Source of the DNA: an uncultured Pelagibacteraceae bacterium | GTDB taxonomy: Bacteria > Pseudomonadota > Alphaproteobacteria > Pelagibacterales > Pelagibacteraceae | Direction: 5' to 3' | Assembly (NCBI GenBank): GCA_902573065.1 | Contig: CACGHX010000002.1 | Location: 1-64,000 of the forward strand | Length of the DNA stretch: 64,000 nucleotides | Part shown: in pieces, positions 32,731 through 41,505 of the stretch | Layout of the letters: the number at the start of each line of letters is the position of its first letter | Position numbering within the stretch: the first letter of the stretch is position 1 | Notes under the pieces: model-generated | What the model saw: the letters and a program-made list of their open reading frames with translations, nothing else | Database searches by the model: none | Told to the model about the DNA's origin: nothing | Translations under genes and position numbers: made by a program

Positions 32731-32810
32731 ATCGCACTAGTGGGCGAACCCTCGCTGACTAGTGTCGATCCCTTTATTTCTAAAGGCACCGCAAAATCTA
32801 CCATTTGCGG
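32731..32810. other. Three consecutive hairpins in the ffh/dapF divergent spacer
   Basis: The 161-base gap between ffh (-) and dapF (+) holds unusual structure. Hairpin 1: ATCGCACTAGT (32731-32741) against ACTAGTG-T-CGAT (32758-32769) with one bulged T and an inner GCGA/TCGC stem. Hairpin 2: CCTTT/AAAGG (about 32771-32785). Hairpin 3: CCGCAAA/TTTGCGG (about 32789-32810). The block is richer in G and C than the surrounding spacers. I cannot tell the strand from the sequence, and no known riboswitch, tRNA or SRP RNA motif is recognisable. It could be an mRNA leader or a small RNA. Confidence 0.55.
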
Positions 32811-32871
32811 AAGTGACGAGAAACTACAATTAAGGGTTTTAAAAGTCAATGAATAATTATACTAATCAATT

Positions 32872-33690
32872 ATGACAAGAATTAACGCTTACAAAATGGA
32901 CGGCTTGGGTAATGATTTTGTCATTATTGATAGAAGGAAAAATTCTATTAATTTAACAAAAGAAAAAATTATTGAATTGGGTAGCAGATCTAATATTGGC
33001 TTTGACCAGGTAATCTTTATAGAAAAACAAAAAGAAAAATCTTTTCCAATAACAATTTTTAACTCTGATGGAGGTGAAGTAAGTGCATGTGGAAATGGAT
33101 CAAGATGTGTTGCTTATCTTTTAGGTAAAAATTTAAATACAAAAGAAATAAAACTTGAGACAAACAATCGATTACTAAATGCAAGAATAGTGGGAAATTT
33201 AGAAGTAGAACTTGAAATGGGAAAACCTTTATTTAGTTTTAAAGAGATTCCATTGTCAAAGTCAATTAATCCAGCAAATATAACTTTAGAGATAGATAAA
33301 AATAAATTTACAGGTGGGTTTTGTGTAAATGTAGGAAATCCGCACATAATTTTTTTTGTTAAAGATTGTTTTCAATATGATTTAAAAACGATAGGCCCAA
33401 AAATTGAAAACCACAATCTATTCCCAGAAAAAATAAATGTAACAATGGCTCAAGTAATTGACGAAAAAAATATAACAGTTAATGTTTGGGAAAGAGGTGC
33501 GGGACAAACTAAAGCATGTGGAACAGCAGCTTGTGCAACAGCCATTGCTGCTTTTAAAAACAGACTGGCTCATAATGAGGTAGATATAAAGTTTAAGGAG
33601 GGTTTTTTAAATATAAAAATAGATAAAACAGACAATATATTTATGACAGGCCCTGTATCAGAAATTAAAAAAATTGACTTTGAAACATAA
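32872..33690 (+). CDS. dapF: Diaminopimelate epimerase
   Basis: Interconverts LL- and meso-diaminopimelate for lysine and peptidoglycan. 272 residues. It begins with YKMDGLGNDFVIID, and carries the two catalytic cysteines in ACGNGSRCVAYL (about 75) and KACGTAACATAIAA (about 215). Its stop overlaps ftsY by one base. It is transcribed away from ffh from the hairpin-rich spacer. Confidence 0.96.
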   Translation: MTRINAYKMDGLGNDFVIIDRRKNSINLTKEKIIELGSRSNIGFDQVIFIEKQKEKSFPITIFNSDGGEVSACGNGSRCVAYLLGKNLNTKEIKLETNNRLLNARIVGNLEVELEMGKPLFSFKEIPLSKSINPANITLEIDKNKFTGGFCVNVGNPHIIFFVKDCFQYDLKTIGPKIENHNLFPEKINVTMAQVIDEKNITVNVWERGAGQTKACGTAACATAIAAFKNRLAHNEVDIKFKEGFLNIKIDKTDNIFMTGPVSEIKKIDFET

Positions 33691-34565
33691 TGAAGTTTTT
33701 TGAAAATTTTAAATTTAGTAATTTATTTAGTAAAAAAAAGATAGATGAAAATCTGCTGGACAAATTTGAAGAACTTCTTATTGAGTCAGATGTTGGTACC
33801 CAAATAGCTGCAGATCTTAAAGAAAGATTTAAAAAAGAGAAAATAGGAAAAGAAATTAAAGATGAAAAAGAAATATTTGATTTTCTTGCAGAACAAATAT
33901 CTAAAATACTTAATCCTTTCGAAGGCAAATTAAAAAATCTTTATAAGGTTTCTCCTTCAATCGTAGTTGTAGCGGGAGTAAATGGTGTAGGGAAAACAAC
34001 AACAATAGGAAAACTTGGAAAATTATTTAAAAATCAGGGTAAAAAAATAGTTTTTGGTGCAGCCGATACTTTTAGAGCAGCAGCTATTGAACAGTTAGAG
34101 GTTTGGTCTAAAAAAATTGGAGCTGAATTTGTTAAATCAGATTTAGGAACAGATCCTGCATCTGTAGGATATAAAACTGTAAAGTTTGCTGAGGATAATA
34201 AATTAGATATGGCATTTATCGATACTGCCGGAAGACTACAAAATAAAAAAAATCTTATGGAAGAATATAGAAAAATATTTACTGTACTTAAAAAAATAAA
34301 TCCTCAATATCCTCACGAGACTATTTTAGTTCTTGACGCTACAACAGGACAAAACGCAATAAATCAAGTAGAAGAATTTAAAAAAATATCAAATTTAACT
34401 GGTTTAATAATTACGAAATTAGATACTTCAGCAAAGGGAGGAATATTGTTAGCCATATGTAAAAGATTTGGTTTACCTATAATTGCTGTTGGAATGGGAG
34501 AGAAAGAAACTGATTTATACCCATTTAATTCTGCTGACTTTTCTAAAATACTTATTAAAAATTAG
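33690..34565 (+). CDS. ftsY: SRP receptor FtsY
   Basis: Membrane-associated GTPase that receives the SRP-ribosome complex. 291 residues, close to the bare NG domain: GVNGVGKTTTIGKLGKLF (about 95), GAADTFRAAAIEQLEVW, DTAGRLQNKKNLMEEY and TKLDTSAKGG. The acidic A domain seen in E. coli FtsY is absent and only a short basic N-terminal helix (KFFENFKFSNLFSKKK) could touch the membrane. Upstream dapF overlaps by one base. Confidence 0.96.
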   Translation: MKFFENFKFSNLFSKKKIDENLLDKFEELLIESDVGTQIAADLKERFKKEKIGKEIKDEKEIFDFLAEQISKILNPFEGKLKNLYKVSPSIVVVAGVNGVGKTTTIGKLGKLFKNQGKKIVFGAADTFRAAAIEQLEVWSKKIGAEFVKSDLGTDPASVGYKTVKFAEDNKLDMAFIDTAGRLQNKKNLMEEYRKIFTVLKKINPQYPHETILVLDATTGQNAINQVEEFKKISNLTGLIITKLDTSAKGGILLAICKRFGLPIIAVGMGEKETDLYPFNSADFSKILIKN

Positions 34566-34567
34566 AA

Positions 34568-35047
34568 ATGAAAATATCAAAAAAAATAGAACCAATTATT
34601 TCAGGAGTATCTGCATCAATAGTCATAGGGGTTCTTGCATTTTTAACCTTAAGAACATCTACTGGTATATGGTTAATGTTTTCTTTTGGAGCAACTGTTT
34701 TTTTAGTTTTTGCTCTATATAAATTAGAAACCGCACAACCAAAAAATATTTTTTTTGGCCATTTGATCTCGGTTTTAGTAGGTATTATTTTTAACGAGAC
34801 AATTGGATTTTCTTTTTATTCTCTTGGTTTATCAGTTGGAGTTGCTGTGACTTTGATGATTTATTTAAAAGTCATGCATCCTCCTGCAGCTTCAAACCCT
34901 TTGGTAGTTTTATTTACAGATGTATCTTTCGAATTTATATTATTCCCAGTGATATTTGGGGCTATAGCAATAATTATAATGTCAGTTTTTATTAATAAAG
35001 TAGTTTTAAAAAGAAAATATCCAAAGAAAAAGAATTGGTTATATTGA
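34568..35047 (+). CDS. HPP family integral membrane protein
   Basis: 159 residues with about four or five membrane helices and the family signature HPPAASNPLV near residue 105. HPP proteins are membrane proteins, some from cyanobacteria linked to nitrite transport; the substrate here is not known. It follows ftsY by two bases. The 3' end overlaps the convergent hydrolase gene by nine bases. There is no basis for naming a function. Confidence 0.85.
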   Translation: MKISKKIEPIISGVSASIVIGVLAFLTLRTSTGIWLMFSFGATVFLVFALYKLETAQPKNIFFGHLISVLVGIIFNETIGFSFYSLGLSVGVAVTLMIYLKVMHPPAASNPLVVLFTDVSFEFILFPVIFGAIAIIIMSVFINKVVLKRKYPKKKNWLY

Positions 35048-35830
35048 TTTTAAAAATTTATTTAAAGCCTCTAACAAATTTTCATTATATTCCATCATGT
35101 GATCATCATCTTTTGGAAAATAAAAATATTTAGGTTCATTGGCCTCGGAAAAAACTTTTTTACCCATCTTAAATGGAACGATTTTATCATTTTCTCCATG
35201 CATAACTAAAATTGGAATTTTAATATTTTTTAATTTTTTTATAGTTTCGTACCTGTCTTTTAAAAGAAGAGAAACTGGTAGATAAAAATAGTAATATTTT
35301 CCGGCATCAACCATTGATGTAAATGGTGATTCTAGAATAAGTCCAGCATAATTTTTATTTTGTGCAACTTCGGTTGAAACCCCAGTTCCAAGTGACTCAC
35401 CATAAATAATAATTTTTTCATCTTCAACGTTTTGCTTATTTAACCATTTTAAAGTGTCTCTTGCATCCTGGTATAATCCTTCTTCCGTAGGTTTGCCCTC
35501 ATTTCCACTAAATCCTCTATATGCTACGATCAAAAAATTTATATCAAAATCTTTTATTAAGTTTAGTTTATATATTCTATTACTTAAATTTCCTGCATTT
35601 CCATGAAAAAATATCAGAGTTTTTTTTTGTTTAAGATCCTTTTTGTGAAACCAGGCTTTCAGTTTTTTTCCATCTGATGTAGGAATATAAACTTCTTCAT
35701 AACTAAAATTTGCTTTCTCAGATGTATAATTATTTTCAGAAGGATGGTAAAGCAGACTTCTTTGGTAAAAGAAAACAAAAATTACTATTAGTAGGTAACA
35801 TGAAATAAGTATCGTCACTAAAGTGAACAT
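35039..35830 (-). CDS. Alpha/beta hydrolase, BEM46/ABHD13 type, membrane-anchored
   Basis: Serine hydrolase with an N-terminal membrane helix (about 1-22, FTLVTILISCYLLIVIFVFF). Oxyanion motif FFHGNAGNLSNR, nucleophile in YGESLGTGVS, acid in MHGENDKIVPF and His in DDDHMMEYN complete the triad. I start at the ATG at 35830; a GTG ten codons upstream would overlap the DMT gene. 263 residues. The substrate is unknown. It lies five bases after the upstream EamA transporter gene. Confidence 0.88.
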   Translation of the reverse strand: MFTLVTILISCYLLIVIFVFFYQRSLLYHPSENNYTSEKANFSYEEVYIPTSDGKKLKAWFHKKDLKQKKTLIFFHGNAGNLSNRIYKLNLIKDFDINFLIVAYRGFSGNEGKPTEEGLYQDARDTLKWLNKQNVEDEKIIIYGESLGTGVSTEVAQNKNYAGLILESPFTSMVDAGKYYYFYLPVSLLLKDRYETIKKLKNIKIPILVMHGENDKIVPFKMGKKVFSEANEPKYFYFPKDDDHMMEYNENLLEALNKFLKSI

Positions 35831-35834
35831 ATAT

Positions 35835-36737
35835 TTAAGTTTTTTTTGCAAAATACACACCTATTAGTACTAGCGAAGCACCTAAATAATGAAAGTTTTG
35901 TAGCTGCTCTCCAAAAAAAATGATTCCATAAATTGCTGCATAAATTGTATAGAGATAAAGAGTAAAACCAGTGATAGAAGCGCCCAAGTATTTTTGAGCT
36001 TTTGCATATAAAGTAAATGCAATTACACCTGGAGAAATAGCGCCAAATAGAACCCAAAAGGTAAAATAAATATCAAAGTTTGTTCTGTTTATTAAAATTT
36101 CTTCCATAACATAAAATGGAAATAGTGATAATGCCCCAAAAAAAGAGATTAGAGTAAATCTTATAAAAAAACTAAATTTGAATTTCCAGTGAATTAAATA
36201 AACTGAGTACAAAGCCCATCCTAATGCAGCACCAAGCATCCATATATCACCGGATGTAAACTGAGTATTAATCAATAAATTTAAATCACCTTTACAAATA
36301 ATAGCTAATACACCAACAATACAAATGACTAACCCAAATATTTGTTTAGTTTTTATTAGTTCCTTAAGAATAAAAGTTGATAATAAAATTATAAAAACTG
36401 GAGAAGATGTATATATAATTCCCATATTTGCCATAGTTGTTGTTTTTCCTGCAATAAATGGGAATGCACCACAAATACCACAACCCATAAGACCTAAAAA
36501 AAATAATTTAAAAAATTCTGGCTTAATTTTTTTAAAGTTTTTTAAAATAGGTTTATAAAAAAAAGGAATAAGTAAAAGAAAAGTGGTGACCCATCTCCAA
36601 AAGGCAAGTGATATGGGTGGGACAAACTCAACGCCACCTCTAGCTATGATTAAATTGCTAGACATGAAAACTGGTTGTAAAAATAATAAAAAATACGGAT
36701 AGATTTTACTATTACTTTTTTTGGATGAAGGCTTCAT
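35835..36737 (-). CDS. EamA/DMT-superfamily transporter
   Basis: 300 residues with ten predicted membrane helices in two EamA repeats (about 15-150 and 165-300). Ends of helices carry GGVEFVPPISLAFWRW in repeat one and AISPGVIAFTLYAKAQKYLGAS in repeat two. DMT proteins of this type export metabolites or amino acids; the substrate is not readable. Its start overlaps the end of a small membrane protein gene by 26 bases. Confidence 0.9.
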   Translation of the reverse strand: MKPSSKKSNSKIYPYFLLFLQPVFMSSNLIIARGGVEFVPPISLAFWRWVTTFLLLIPFFYKPILKNFKKIKPEFFKLFFLGLMGCGICGAFPFIAGKTTTMANMGIIYTSSPVFIILLSTFILKELIKTKQIFGLVICIVGVLAIICKGDLNLLINTQFTSGDIWMLGAALGWALYSVYLIHWKFKFSFFIRFTLISFFGALSLFPFYVMEEILINRTNFDIYFTFWVLFGAISPGVIAFTLYAKAQKYLGASITGFTLYLYTIYAAIYGIIFFGEQLQNFHYLGASLVLIGVYFAKKT

Positions 36738-36891
36738 AAATCATCATAAAAATTACCAAGCCCATAAGAATGTAAACTGGAAGAACGTCAGTAAAACTAA
36801 TCATCATTGATCTAGTTAAAGTAGTGGCTAGCCCGACTAAAAAAGCAACAGCGAGAAAACATCCAACTATACTTGTTAATTTATTCATCAT
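36712..36891 (-). CDS. Small two-helix membrane protein
   Basis: A short reading frame of 59 residues, with two adjacent ATG codons at its start (36891 and 36888) inside the last codons of the amidase gene (GATGATGAATAA). The predicted protein has two hydrophobic stretches (about 5-25 and 33-52), separated by TRSMMISFTDVLP, and a short charged end EAFIQKK. It overlaps the EamA gene start by 26 bases. Tight packing between two same-strand genes supports it as a real gene. No family recognised. Confidence 0.65.
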   Translation of the reverse strand: MMNKLTSIVGCFLAVAFLVGLATTLTRSMMISFTDVLPVYILMGLVIFMMIYEAFIQKK

Positions 36892-38215
36892 CCCTACATT
36901 TTTTTTCTAACCAATTTGCAACTCCTAAAAATCTTAGATCGTCAAGCTTGTTACCAACTAGTTGAACACCTAATGGTAAGTTATTTTCTCCAGTAAGTAA
37001 AGGCAGTGATATAGATGGTAAACCCATATAAGTCCATACTGTGCAAAATTCAGGACTACCAGTAAATTTCAATCCTTTATCAGCAACTCCAGTAGATGCA
37101 GGTGTAATTACTCCATGATAATCCTCAAAAACTTCACTGTAAGACCTGTAGCTTTGTTCCATAAAATCCTTAGCCTCGGTGTACTGACTTGCAGAATATT
37201 TCATACCACGCTCAATTGCTTCTATTAATTTTTTTCCAAGCTTTTTTTTTGAATTTTTATAATACTTTTGAAAACTATTTGACATATCAGTCTCGTGTAA
37301 AACTTGTTGGTGTTTATGTATATCTTTGAAATACGAAGGCTCATCAAATACCTCAATATTTTTTTTTAATTTTTTAATTAAAAATTCAAATGCTTTTTGT
37401 GACTCTTTTCCAATATTTTTCCAATTAGAGGTTTTATAAAATATAAATTTAGGATCGAAATGTGGGCCTTTCTTACATTCTTCTAACATTTTGTCGGCTG
37501 AATAATGTATCGTATCTTTATCGTATAAATCTTTTTTTATTAAACATTTAGATATTAGAGCAACATCTTCAACATTTTTTCCAAAAACACCAACATGATC
37601 TAATTTGGATGATTGTTTTAAAATACCATTTCTAGAAATTAAACCAAAAGAGGGTTTATATCCTACAACCCCACAGTAGGATGCTGGACGAATAATAGAT
37701 CCTTTTGTTTGTGTTCCAACTGATAAAGGAGTCATGTGTGCTGCGACTGCAGCCGCTGAACCACTTGAAGATCCTCCAGGGGTTCTTGATTTATCATGAG
37801 GGTTAGTTGTCTTTCCTGGGTCAAAATAAGCAAGTTCAGTTGTAACTGTCTTTCCCATTATTATTGCTCCAGAAATTTTTAAAAGGTTCACTACCTCTGC
37901 GTCAGCACTCTCTGATATTCCTTTTCTTAAAACTGTACCACATTCTGTTGGCATATCTTGAGTTCCAATAATATCTTTTATTCCAATTGGTAAGCCATGT
38001 AATGGTCCGAGAGGTTTACCTGATTTCCTATACTCATCTTTTTCCTCAGCTTTTTCCAATAAAAGTTTTTTATCAAAAAATGCCCAAGCTTTTACCTCTT
38101 TGTCAAATTTATCAATCCTCTTTATGTATTCTTTACAAGCATCCACACACGATATTTCACCGCTTTTTAGTTTCTCCACTAATTCAATAGCTGAGATTGA
38201 TAGAACATTGCTCAT
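36881..38215 (-). CDS. Amidase, amidase-signature family
   Basis: Hydrolyses an amide bond with a Ser-cisSer-Lys triad. 444 residues. Lys is in GLPIGIKDIIG (about 77), the glycine/serine loop is PGGSSSGSAAAVAAHM, and the nucleophile region is GTQTKGSIIRPAS. It is not GatA: no gatB or gatC is adjacent and the C-terminus differs. It stands next to the TRAP transporter (seven bases after dctM), so it may free a carboxylate from an amide, but this is inferred from position only. Confidence 0.88.
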   Translation of the reverse strand: MSNVLSISAIELVEKLKSGEISCVDACKEYIKRIDKFDKEVKAWAFFDKKLLLEKAEEKDEYRKSGKPLGPLHGLPIGIKDIIGTQDMPTECGTVLRKGISESADAEVVNLLKISGAIIMGKTVTTELAYFDPGKTTNPHDKSRTPGGSSSGSAAAVAAHMTPLSVGTQTKGSIIRPASYCGVVGYKPSFGLISRNGILKQSSKLDHVGVFGKNVEDVALISKCLIKKDLYDKDTIHYSADKMLEECKKGPHFDPKFIFYKTSNWKNIGKESQKAFEFLIKKLKKNIEVFDEPSYFKDIHKHQQVLHETDMSNSFQKYYKNSKKKLGKKLIEAIERGMKYSASQYTEAKDFMEQSYRSYSEVFEDYHGVITPASTGVADKGLKFTGSPEFCTVWTYMGLPSISLPLLTGENNLPLGVQLVGNKLDDLRFLGVANWLEKKCRDDE

Positions 38216-38222
38216 AAATTAT

Positions 38223-39584
38223 TTAATTTGCAAAAAGTAAGTCAGGTAACCAAAGAGCTATGCCTGGAAACATATACATCAAAAACATAGCAAAAATTAC
38301 AATTAGTAAGAAAGGCATTATGCCCCCAAAAATTTCAAGTAATTCCACATTTTTGGTTTGCACTCCTTTTAGATAATAGGCGGACATAGCCATCGGAGGA
38401 GTTAAAAAAGATGTTTGTAAATTTAATGCTATTAGCATTGCAAAGAAATAAGGGTTTACTCCAAAAAATTCAACAAGTGGTAAAAATATTGGAACAAATA
38501 TAATTAATATTTCTGTCCATTCTAATGGCCAGCCAAGAAGAAAAATAATTAATTGGGTTATAATTAAAAATTGCCATGGCTGAAGGTTCATTGATTTAAA
38601 AAAATGTTCAAATACTTCATGCCCACCTAAATATGAAAAGACTGATGCAAATGTCCATGATCCTATAAATAACCACATAATCATTGCAGTAGTTTTAGCG
38701 GTTAAAAATACTGACTCTTTAAAATTTTTCCATTTAAGAGTTTTATAAAAATAAGATAAAACTAGCGCTCCAAATGCTCCTACAGCTGCGGCTTCTGCTG
38801 GGGTAGCTAAACCTCCAAGAATAGTTCCTAAAACTAAAATAATTAATGAAAATAACGGAAGAAAAGAAACTAATACCTCTTTCAAGATTACTGAACGGGG
38901 AGGTATATCCTCCGCTGGTGGTTTCGGAGCAATAGATGGATTAAAATATGCTCTTGTAACTGCATAAAGTATATAAAGTCCAGCTAACATTAACCCGGGT
39001 AAAATTGCTGCTGCAAACAATCTTAGGGGTGATAATTGTGCAATTACAGAATAAACGATAAGCATGATGCTCGGTGGGATTAATATTCCAAGACATCCAC
39101 CAGAACAAATAACTCCTGATGCAAATTTTTTATCATAACCTGCTTTAATCATTGCCGGCCAAGCTAGAAGGCCCATTAAAGTCACAACAGCTCCAATTAT
39201 TCCAGTTGCTGTTGAGAATAAAGCACAAGTTATTAAAGCTGCAACTGCCATAGATGCTGGTAAACCATGTGAAGCTAAACGAATGGCAAAAAACAATCTT
39301 GAGACTATACCTGCTCTCTCAACAAGGTATCCCATAAATAAAAATAATGGAACTGCTGTAAGAACTGTATTGTCCATTACTGTATAAGTGTTCTGAACGA
39401 AAAGTTGGAAAATCCTATTGTCAAATAGATGCTCCATTCTAGTTGGATCGTAGTAAGCGTAATAACCAAATCCAACGCCCATTGCCATTAATGTAAATGC
39501 AATTGGAAATCCTAATAACACAGCAAAAAGAAATATTGCCATCATAAGTATTGCTATCTCAGGATTGGTTAAGCTAAATAACAT
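38223..39584 (-). CDS. dctM: TRAP transporter large permease
   Basis: Sodium-coupled membrane channel of a TRAP importer. 453 residues with about 12 helices. It shows the DctM-type PVFLFMGYLVER-like segment (PLFLFMGYLVERAG), GVICSGGCLGILIPPSIMLIVY and TPAEAAAVGAFGAL. It overlaps dctQ by 11 bases and the order dctP-dctQ-dctM is the usual one. Length is on the upper side for the family, as in 2-oxo- or hydroxy-acid TRAP systems. Confidence 0.94.
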   Translation of the reverse strand: MLFSLTNPEIAILMMAIFLFAVLLGFPIAFTLMAMGVGFGYYAYYDPTRMEHLFDNRIFQLFVQNTYTVMDNTVLTAVPLFLFMGYLVERAGIVSRLFFAIRLASHGLPASMAVAALITCALFSTATGIIGAVVTLMGLLAWPAMIKAGYDKKFASGVICSGGCLGILIPPSIMLIVYSVIAQLSPLRLFAAAILPGLMLAGLYILYAVTRAYFNPSIAPKPPAEDIPPRSVILKEVLVSFLPLFSLIILVLGTILGGLATPAEAAAVGAFGALVLSYFYKTLKWKNFKESVFLTAKTTAMIMWLFIGSWTFASVFSYLGGHEVFEHFFKSMNLQPWQFLIITQLIIFLLGWPLEWTEILIIFVPIFLPLVEFFGVNPYFFAMLIALNLQTSFLTPPMAMSAYYLKGVQTKNVELLEIFGGIMPFLLIVIFAMFLMYMFPGIALWLPDLLFAN

Positions 39585-40158
39585 CTTTTTGATCCTCGTC
39601 TTGAGAAGTTCTCATTAAAATTTTTTCTGTTTCCTCTGCAACTACCATTCTTGCTGGCCAATGGCCCGTTTGTATACAAATTATTGATCTGAAAACTTCA
39701 CTAACACCTTGTATGATTAATAAAAGACCTGCTGCAGGTATCAAAGACTTAGCCATGTAAATTTGAATTTGTGCAGGACTGTTCCAACTGGTCTCCTTAA
39801 TTTTCCAAGCAAGTGCAGCGTACTCATATCCATAAAATGCCAAAGCAAATACGCCAGGAAAGAAAAAGATAAAGTATAAAACTAAATCGATGTAACCTTG
39901 TGTTTTAGGTTTAAATAATCTGTAAAGTACATCCCCCCTTACATGAGCCTCTGTAGAAAGTGTATATGCACCAGCCATCATGAATATTGCGCCATACATT
40001 TGTAAACTAAAATCAAAATTCCATAAAGTAGGGGCATTAAATGCGTAAGCCATCACAACTTCGTAACAAGTTCCACCCATTAATATTACTATGCACCAGG
40101 AAAAAGCCTTCCCGACGGATGTGCTTAGATGGTCTGCAAAACTAATAAATCCCCTCAT
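39574..40158 (-). CDS. dctQ: TRAP transporter small permease
   Basis: Four-helix membrane subunit that pairs with DctM. 194 residues with helices at about 20-40, 55-70, 95-118 and 138-158, plus a hydrophilic end (VAEETEKILMRTSQDEDQ). The segment ADHLSTSVGKAF and HVRGDVLYRLF are typical of the longer DctQ proteins. It starts 82 bases after the dctP stop, across a strong hairpin. Confidence 0.9.
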   Translation of the reverse strand: MRGFISFADHLSTSVGKAFSWCIVILMGGTCYEVVMAYAFNAPTLWNFDFSLQMYGAIFMMAGAYTLSTEAHVRGDVLYRLFKPKTQGYIDLVLYFIFFFPGVFALAFYGYEYAALAWKIKETSWNSPAQIQIYMAKSLIPAAGLLLIIQGVSEVFRSIICIQTGHWPARMVVAEETEKILMRTSQDEDQKDVI

Positions 40159-40198
40159 AAATATAAGTTATTATAATTTTTTTGTTATTGCCATAAAA

Positions 40199-40224
40199 AA
40201 AGGGGGCTACAAAAAGCCCCCTTT
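40199..40224 (-). terminator. Hairpin between dctP and dctQ
   Basis: On the minus strand the spacer after dctP has AAAGGGGGCT, a six-base loop and AGCCCCCTTT, a ten-base-pair perfect stem followed by a T run. This is the only strong intrinsic-terminator-like structure I saw in the window. It lies inside the TRAP operon, where partial termination or 3' protection would give more binding protein mRNA than permease mRNA. On the plus strand it would also end in a weak T run. Confidence 0.85.
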
Positions 40225-40240
40225 AATTTTTAAAAAGCTA

Positions 40241-41398
40241 CTAAATTTTAACTTTTGCTAAAGCACCAAACTCATTTTCATAAGCCAGTCTGTAATTAGG
40301 CTGGTTCATCAATAGGTACTTCATTACTCTTTTAGCGTAAGCTTTTTGAGAAGCAACAATTTTTGCAAAGAAAGGATCTTTCTTAACAAAGTCACCTATA
40401 ACTTTGTCCCATCCTTTTAATTGTTGAGCTAAGATCTCATCTGAAGTTTGATAAACATTTACTTTATGTTGATTCATCAACTTAGATAAGTCAGCTGAGT
40501 ATCTCACTAACGCTTTAAAGTAGTTGTCTGTATTCGCAGCGTACGCAGCATTTTTTAGAATAGCCTGATGTTGTGGACTTAATCCATTAAATGTCTTCGT
40601 GTTCACAGGAATTTCAAACATCTCTTGAGATTGGTGGAAGCTACCTAAGTGATAATACTTAGATACGTCTTGCATACCAAACTGTGAGTCTGATGTTGGG
40701 TTGTTAAACTCCGCAGCTTCGATCAAACCAGTTTTCATAGCTGGCTGAATTTCTCCACCTGGAAGTTGTCTTACAACCATTCCCATAGCTGTTAATACGT
40801 TAGTCGCTAGACCAACTGTTCTATATTTCATACCTTTAACATCAGACACTTTAGTTACGTTCTTTTTGAACCAACCAAATGGCTGTGCTGGCATTGGCAT
40901 ATGGAAAAGACCAACATAGTTGAAGCCAACTTTAGAAAGAGTTTCTTCATAAAGTTTTCTTCCTCCACCGTACTCAATCCATCCCATTACTTCTTGAGAT
41001 GACATTCCGTACGAAGGTCCTGTTCCAAACAATGATGCTGCTGGATTTTTTCCGTACCAGTATGCAGTTACCCAGTGTCCCATATCTAGAACTCCTGAAC
41101 TTACCGCTTGACCGATTTCAGATGTTTTAACAACAGCGCCAACTGGTTGAAGATCAATCTTCAATTCTCCATTTGACATGTCGCCTACCATTTTTGCAAA
41201 GTCGCCAGCCATTTCGAAGAATATATTAGCTCCAGAAGGCCAAGCTGCTTGCATCTTTAAAGTTTTAGGAGCACCAAATGCTACATTCGGCATTGCAATA
41301 GTTGCTGCCGCTGCTGCACCAGTTGCTGCTGCTGCTTTAAAGAACTTACGTCTTGAAGGAGTTTTTACTCTCTTCAACGTTTTTTCTTTTTTAGACAT
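40241..41398 (-). CDS. dctP: TRAP transporter substrate-binding protein (monocarboxylate type)
   Basis: Periplasmic solute receptor. 385 residues with a twin-arginine type signal (SRRKFFKAAAATG, cleavage near PNVAFGAPK at about 43). DctP fold motifs are KGMKYRTVGLATNV (substrate-carboxylate Arg), VRQLPGGEIQPAMKTGLIEAAEFNNPTSD region and KYYHLGSFHQ. This pattern resembles the lactate/2-oxo-acid receptors (TakP and the Thermus lactate protein) rather than C4-dicarboxylate DctP. A strong AAGGGAGA ribosome-binding site precedes the ATG. Confidence 0.9.
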   Translation of the reverse strand: MSKKEKTLKRVKTPSRRKFFKAAAATGAAAAATIAMPNVAFGAPKTLKMQAAWPSGANIFFEMAGDFAKMVGDMSNGELKIDLQPVGAVVKTSEIGQAVSSGVLDMGHWVTAYWYGKNPAASLFGTGPSYGMSSQEVMGWIEYGGGRKLYEETLSKVGFNYVGLFHMPMPAQPFGWFKKNVTKVSDVKGMKYRTVGLATNVLTAMGMVVRQLPGGEIQPAMKTGLIEAAEFNNPTSDSQFGMQDVSKYYHLGSFHQSQEMFEIPVNTKTFNGLSPQHQAILKNAAYAANTDNYFKALVRYSADLSKLMNQHKVNVYQTSDEILAQQLKGWDKVIGDFVKKDPFFAKIVASQKAYAKRVMKYLLMNQPNYRLAYENEFGALAKVKI

Positions 41399-41410
41399 AT
41401 TTGTCTCCCT

Positions 41411-41424
41411 TAGTTAATTAACTA
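41411..41424. promoter_or_regulatory. 14-bp perfect palindrome before dctP
   Basis: TAGTTAATTAACTA is a perfect palindrome lying immediately upstream of the dctP ribosome-binding site in the 107-base leader. It may be an operator for a dimeric regulator, or chance in AT-rich DNA. No regulator gene is adjacent. The remainder of the leader shows no clear promoter boxes. Confidence 0.3.
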
Positions 41425-41505
41425 GATGAATTATTTAAGCATAAATAGATTTCAGAGTCTCGAGCAGAATCAAAAAAGTTTATTAAGATTCAATTGTAGA
41501 TTGTG

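Noticed and set aside
32731..32810. SRP RNA (ffs) or a tRNA between ffh and dapF
   Set aside because: The expected GGAAGGAAGC-like core of SRP RNA is missing on both strands, and no cloverleaf with a T-loop GTTCRA could be formed. The hairpins remain unassigned.
38223..41398. TRAP system as a C4-dicarboxylate (malate/succinate) importer
   Set aside because: The binding-protein motifs (GLATNV, LPGGEIQPAMKTGLIEAAEF) fit the lactate/2-oxo-acid receptors better; still, the ligand is not proven.
41399..41505. Glycine, SAM or TPP riboswitch in the dctP leader
   Set aside because: None of the conserved riboswitch core sequences is found in this leader or in the other spacers checked.
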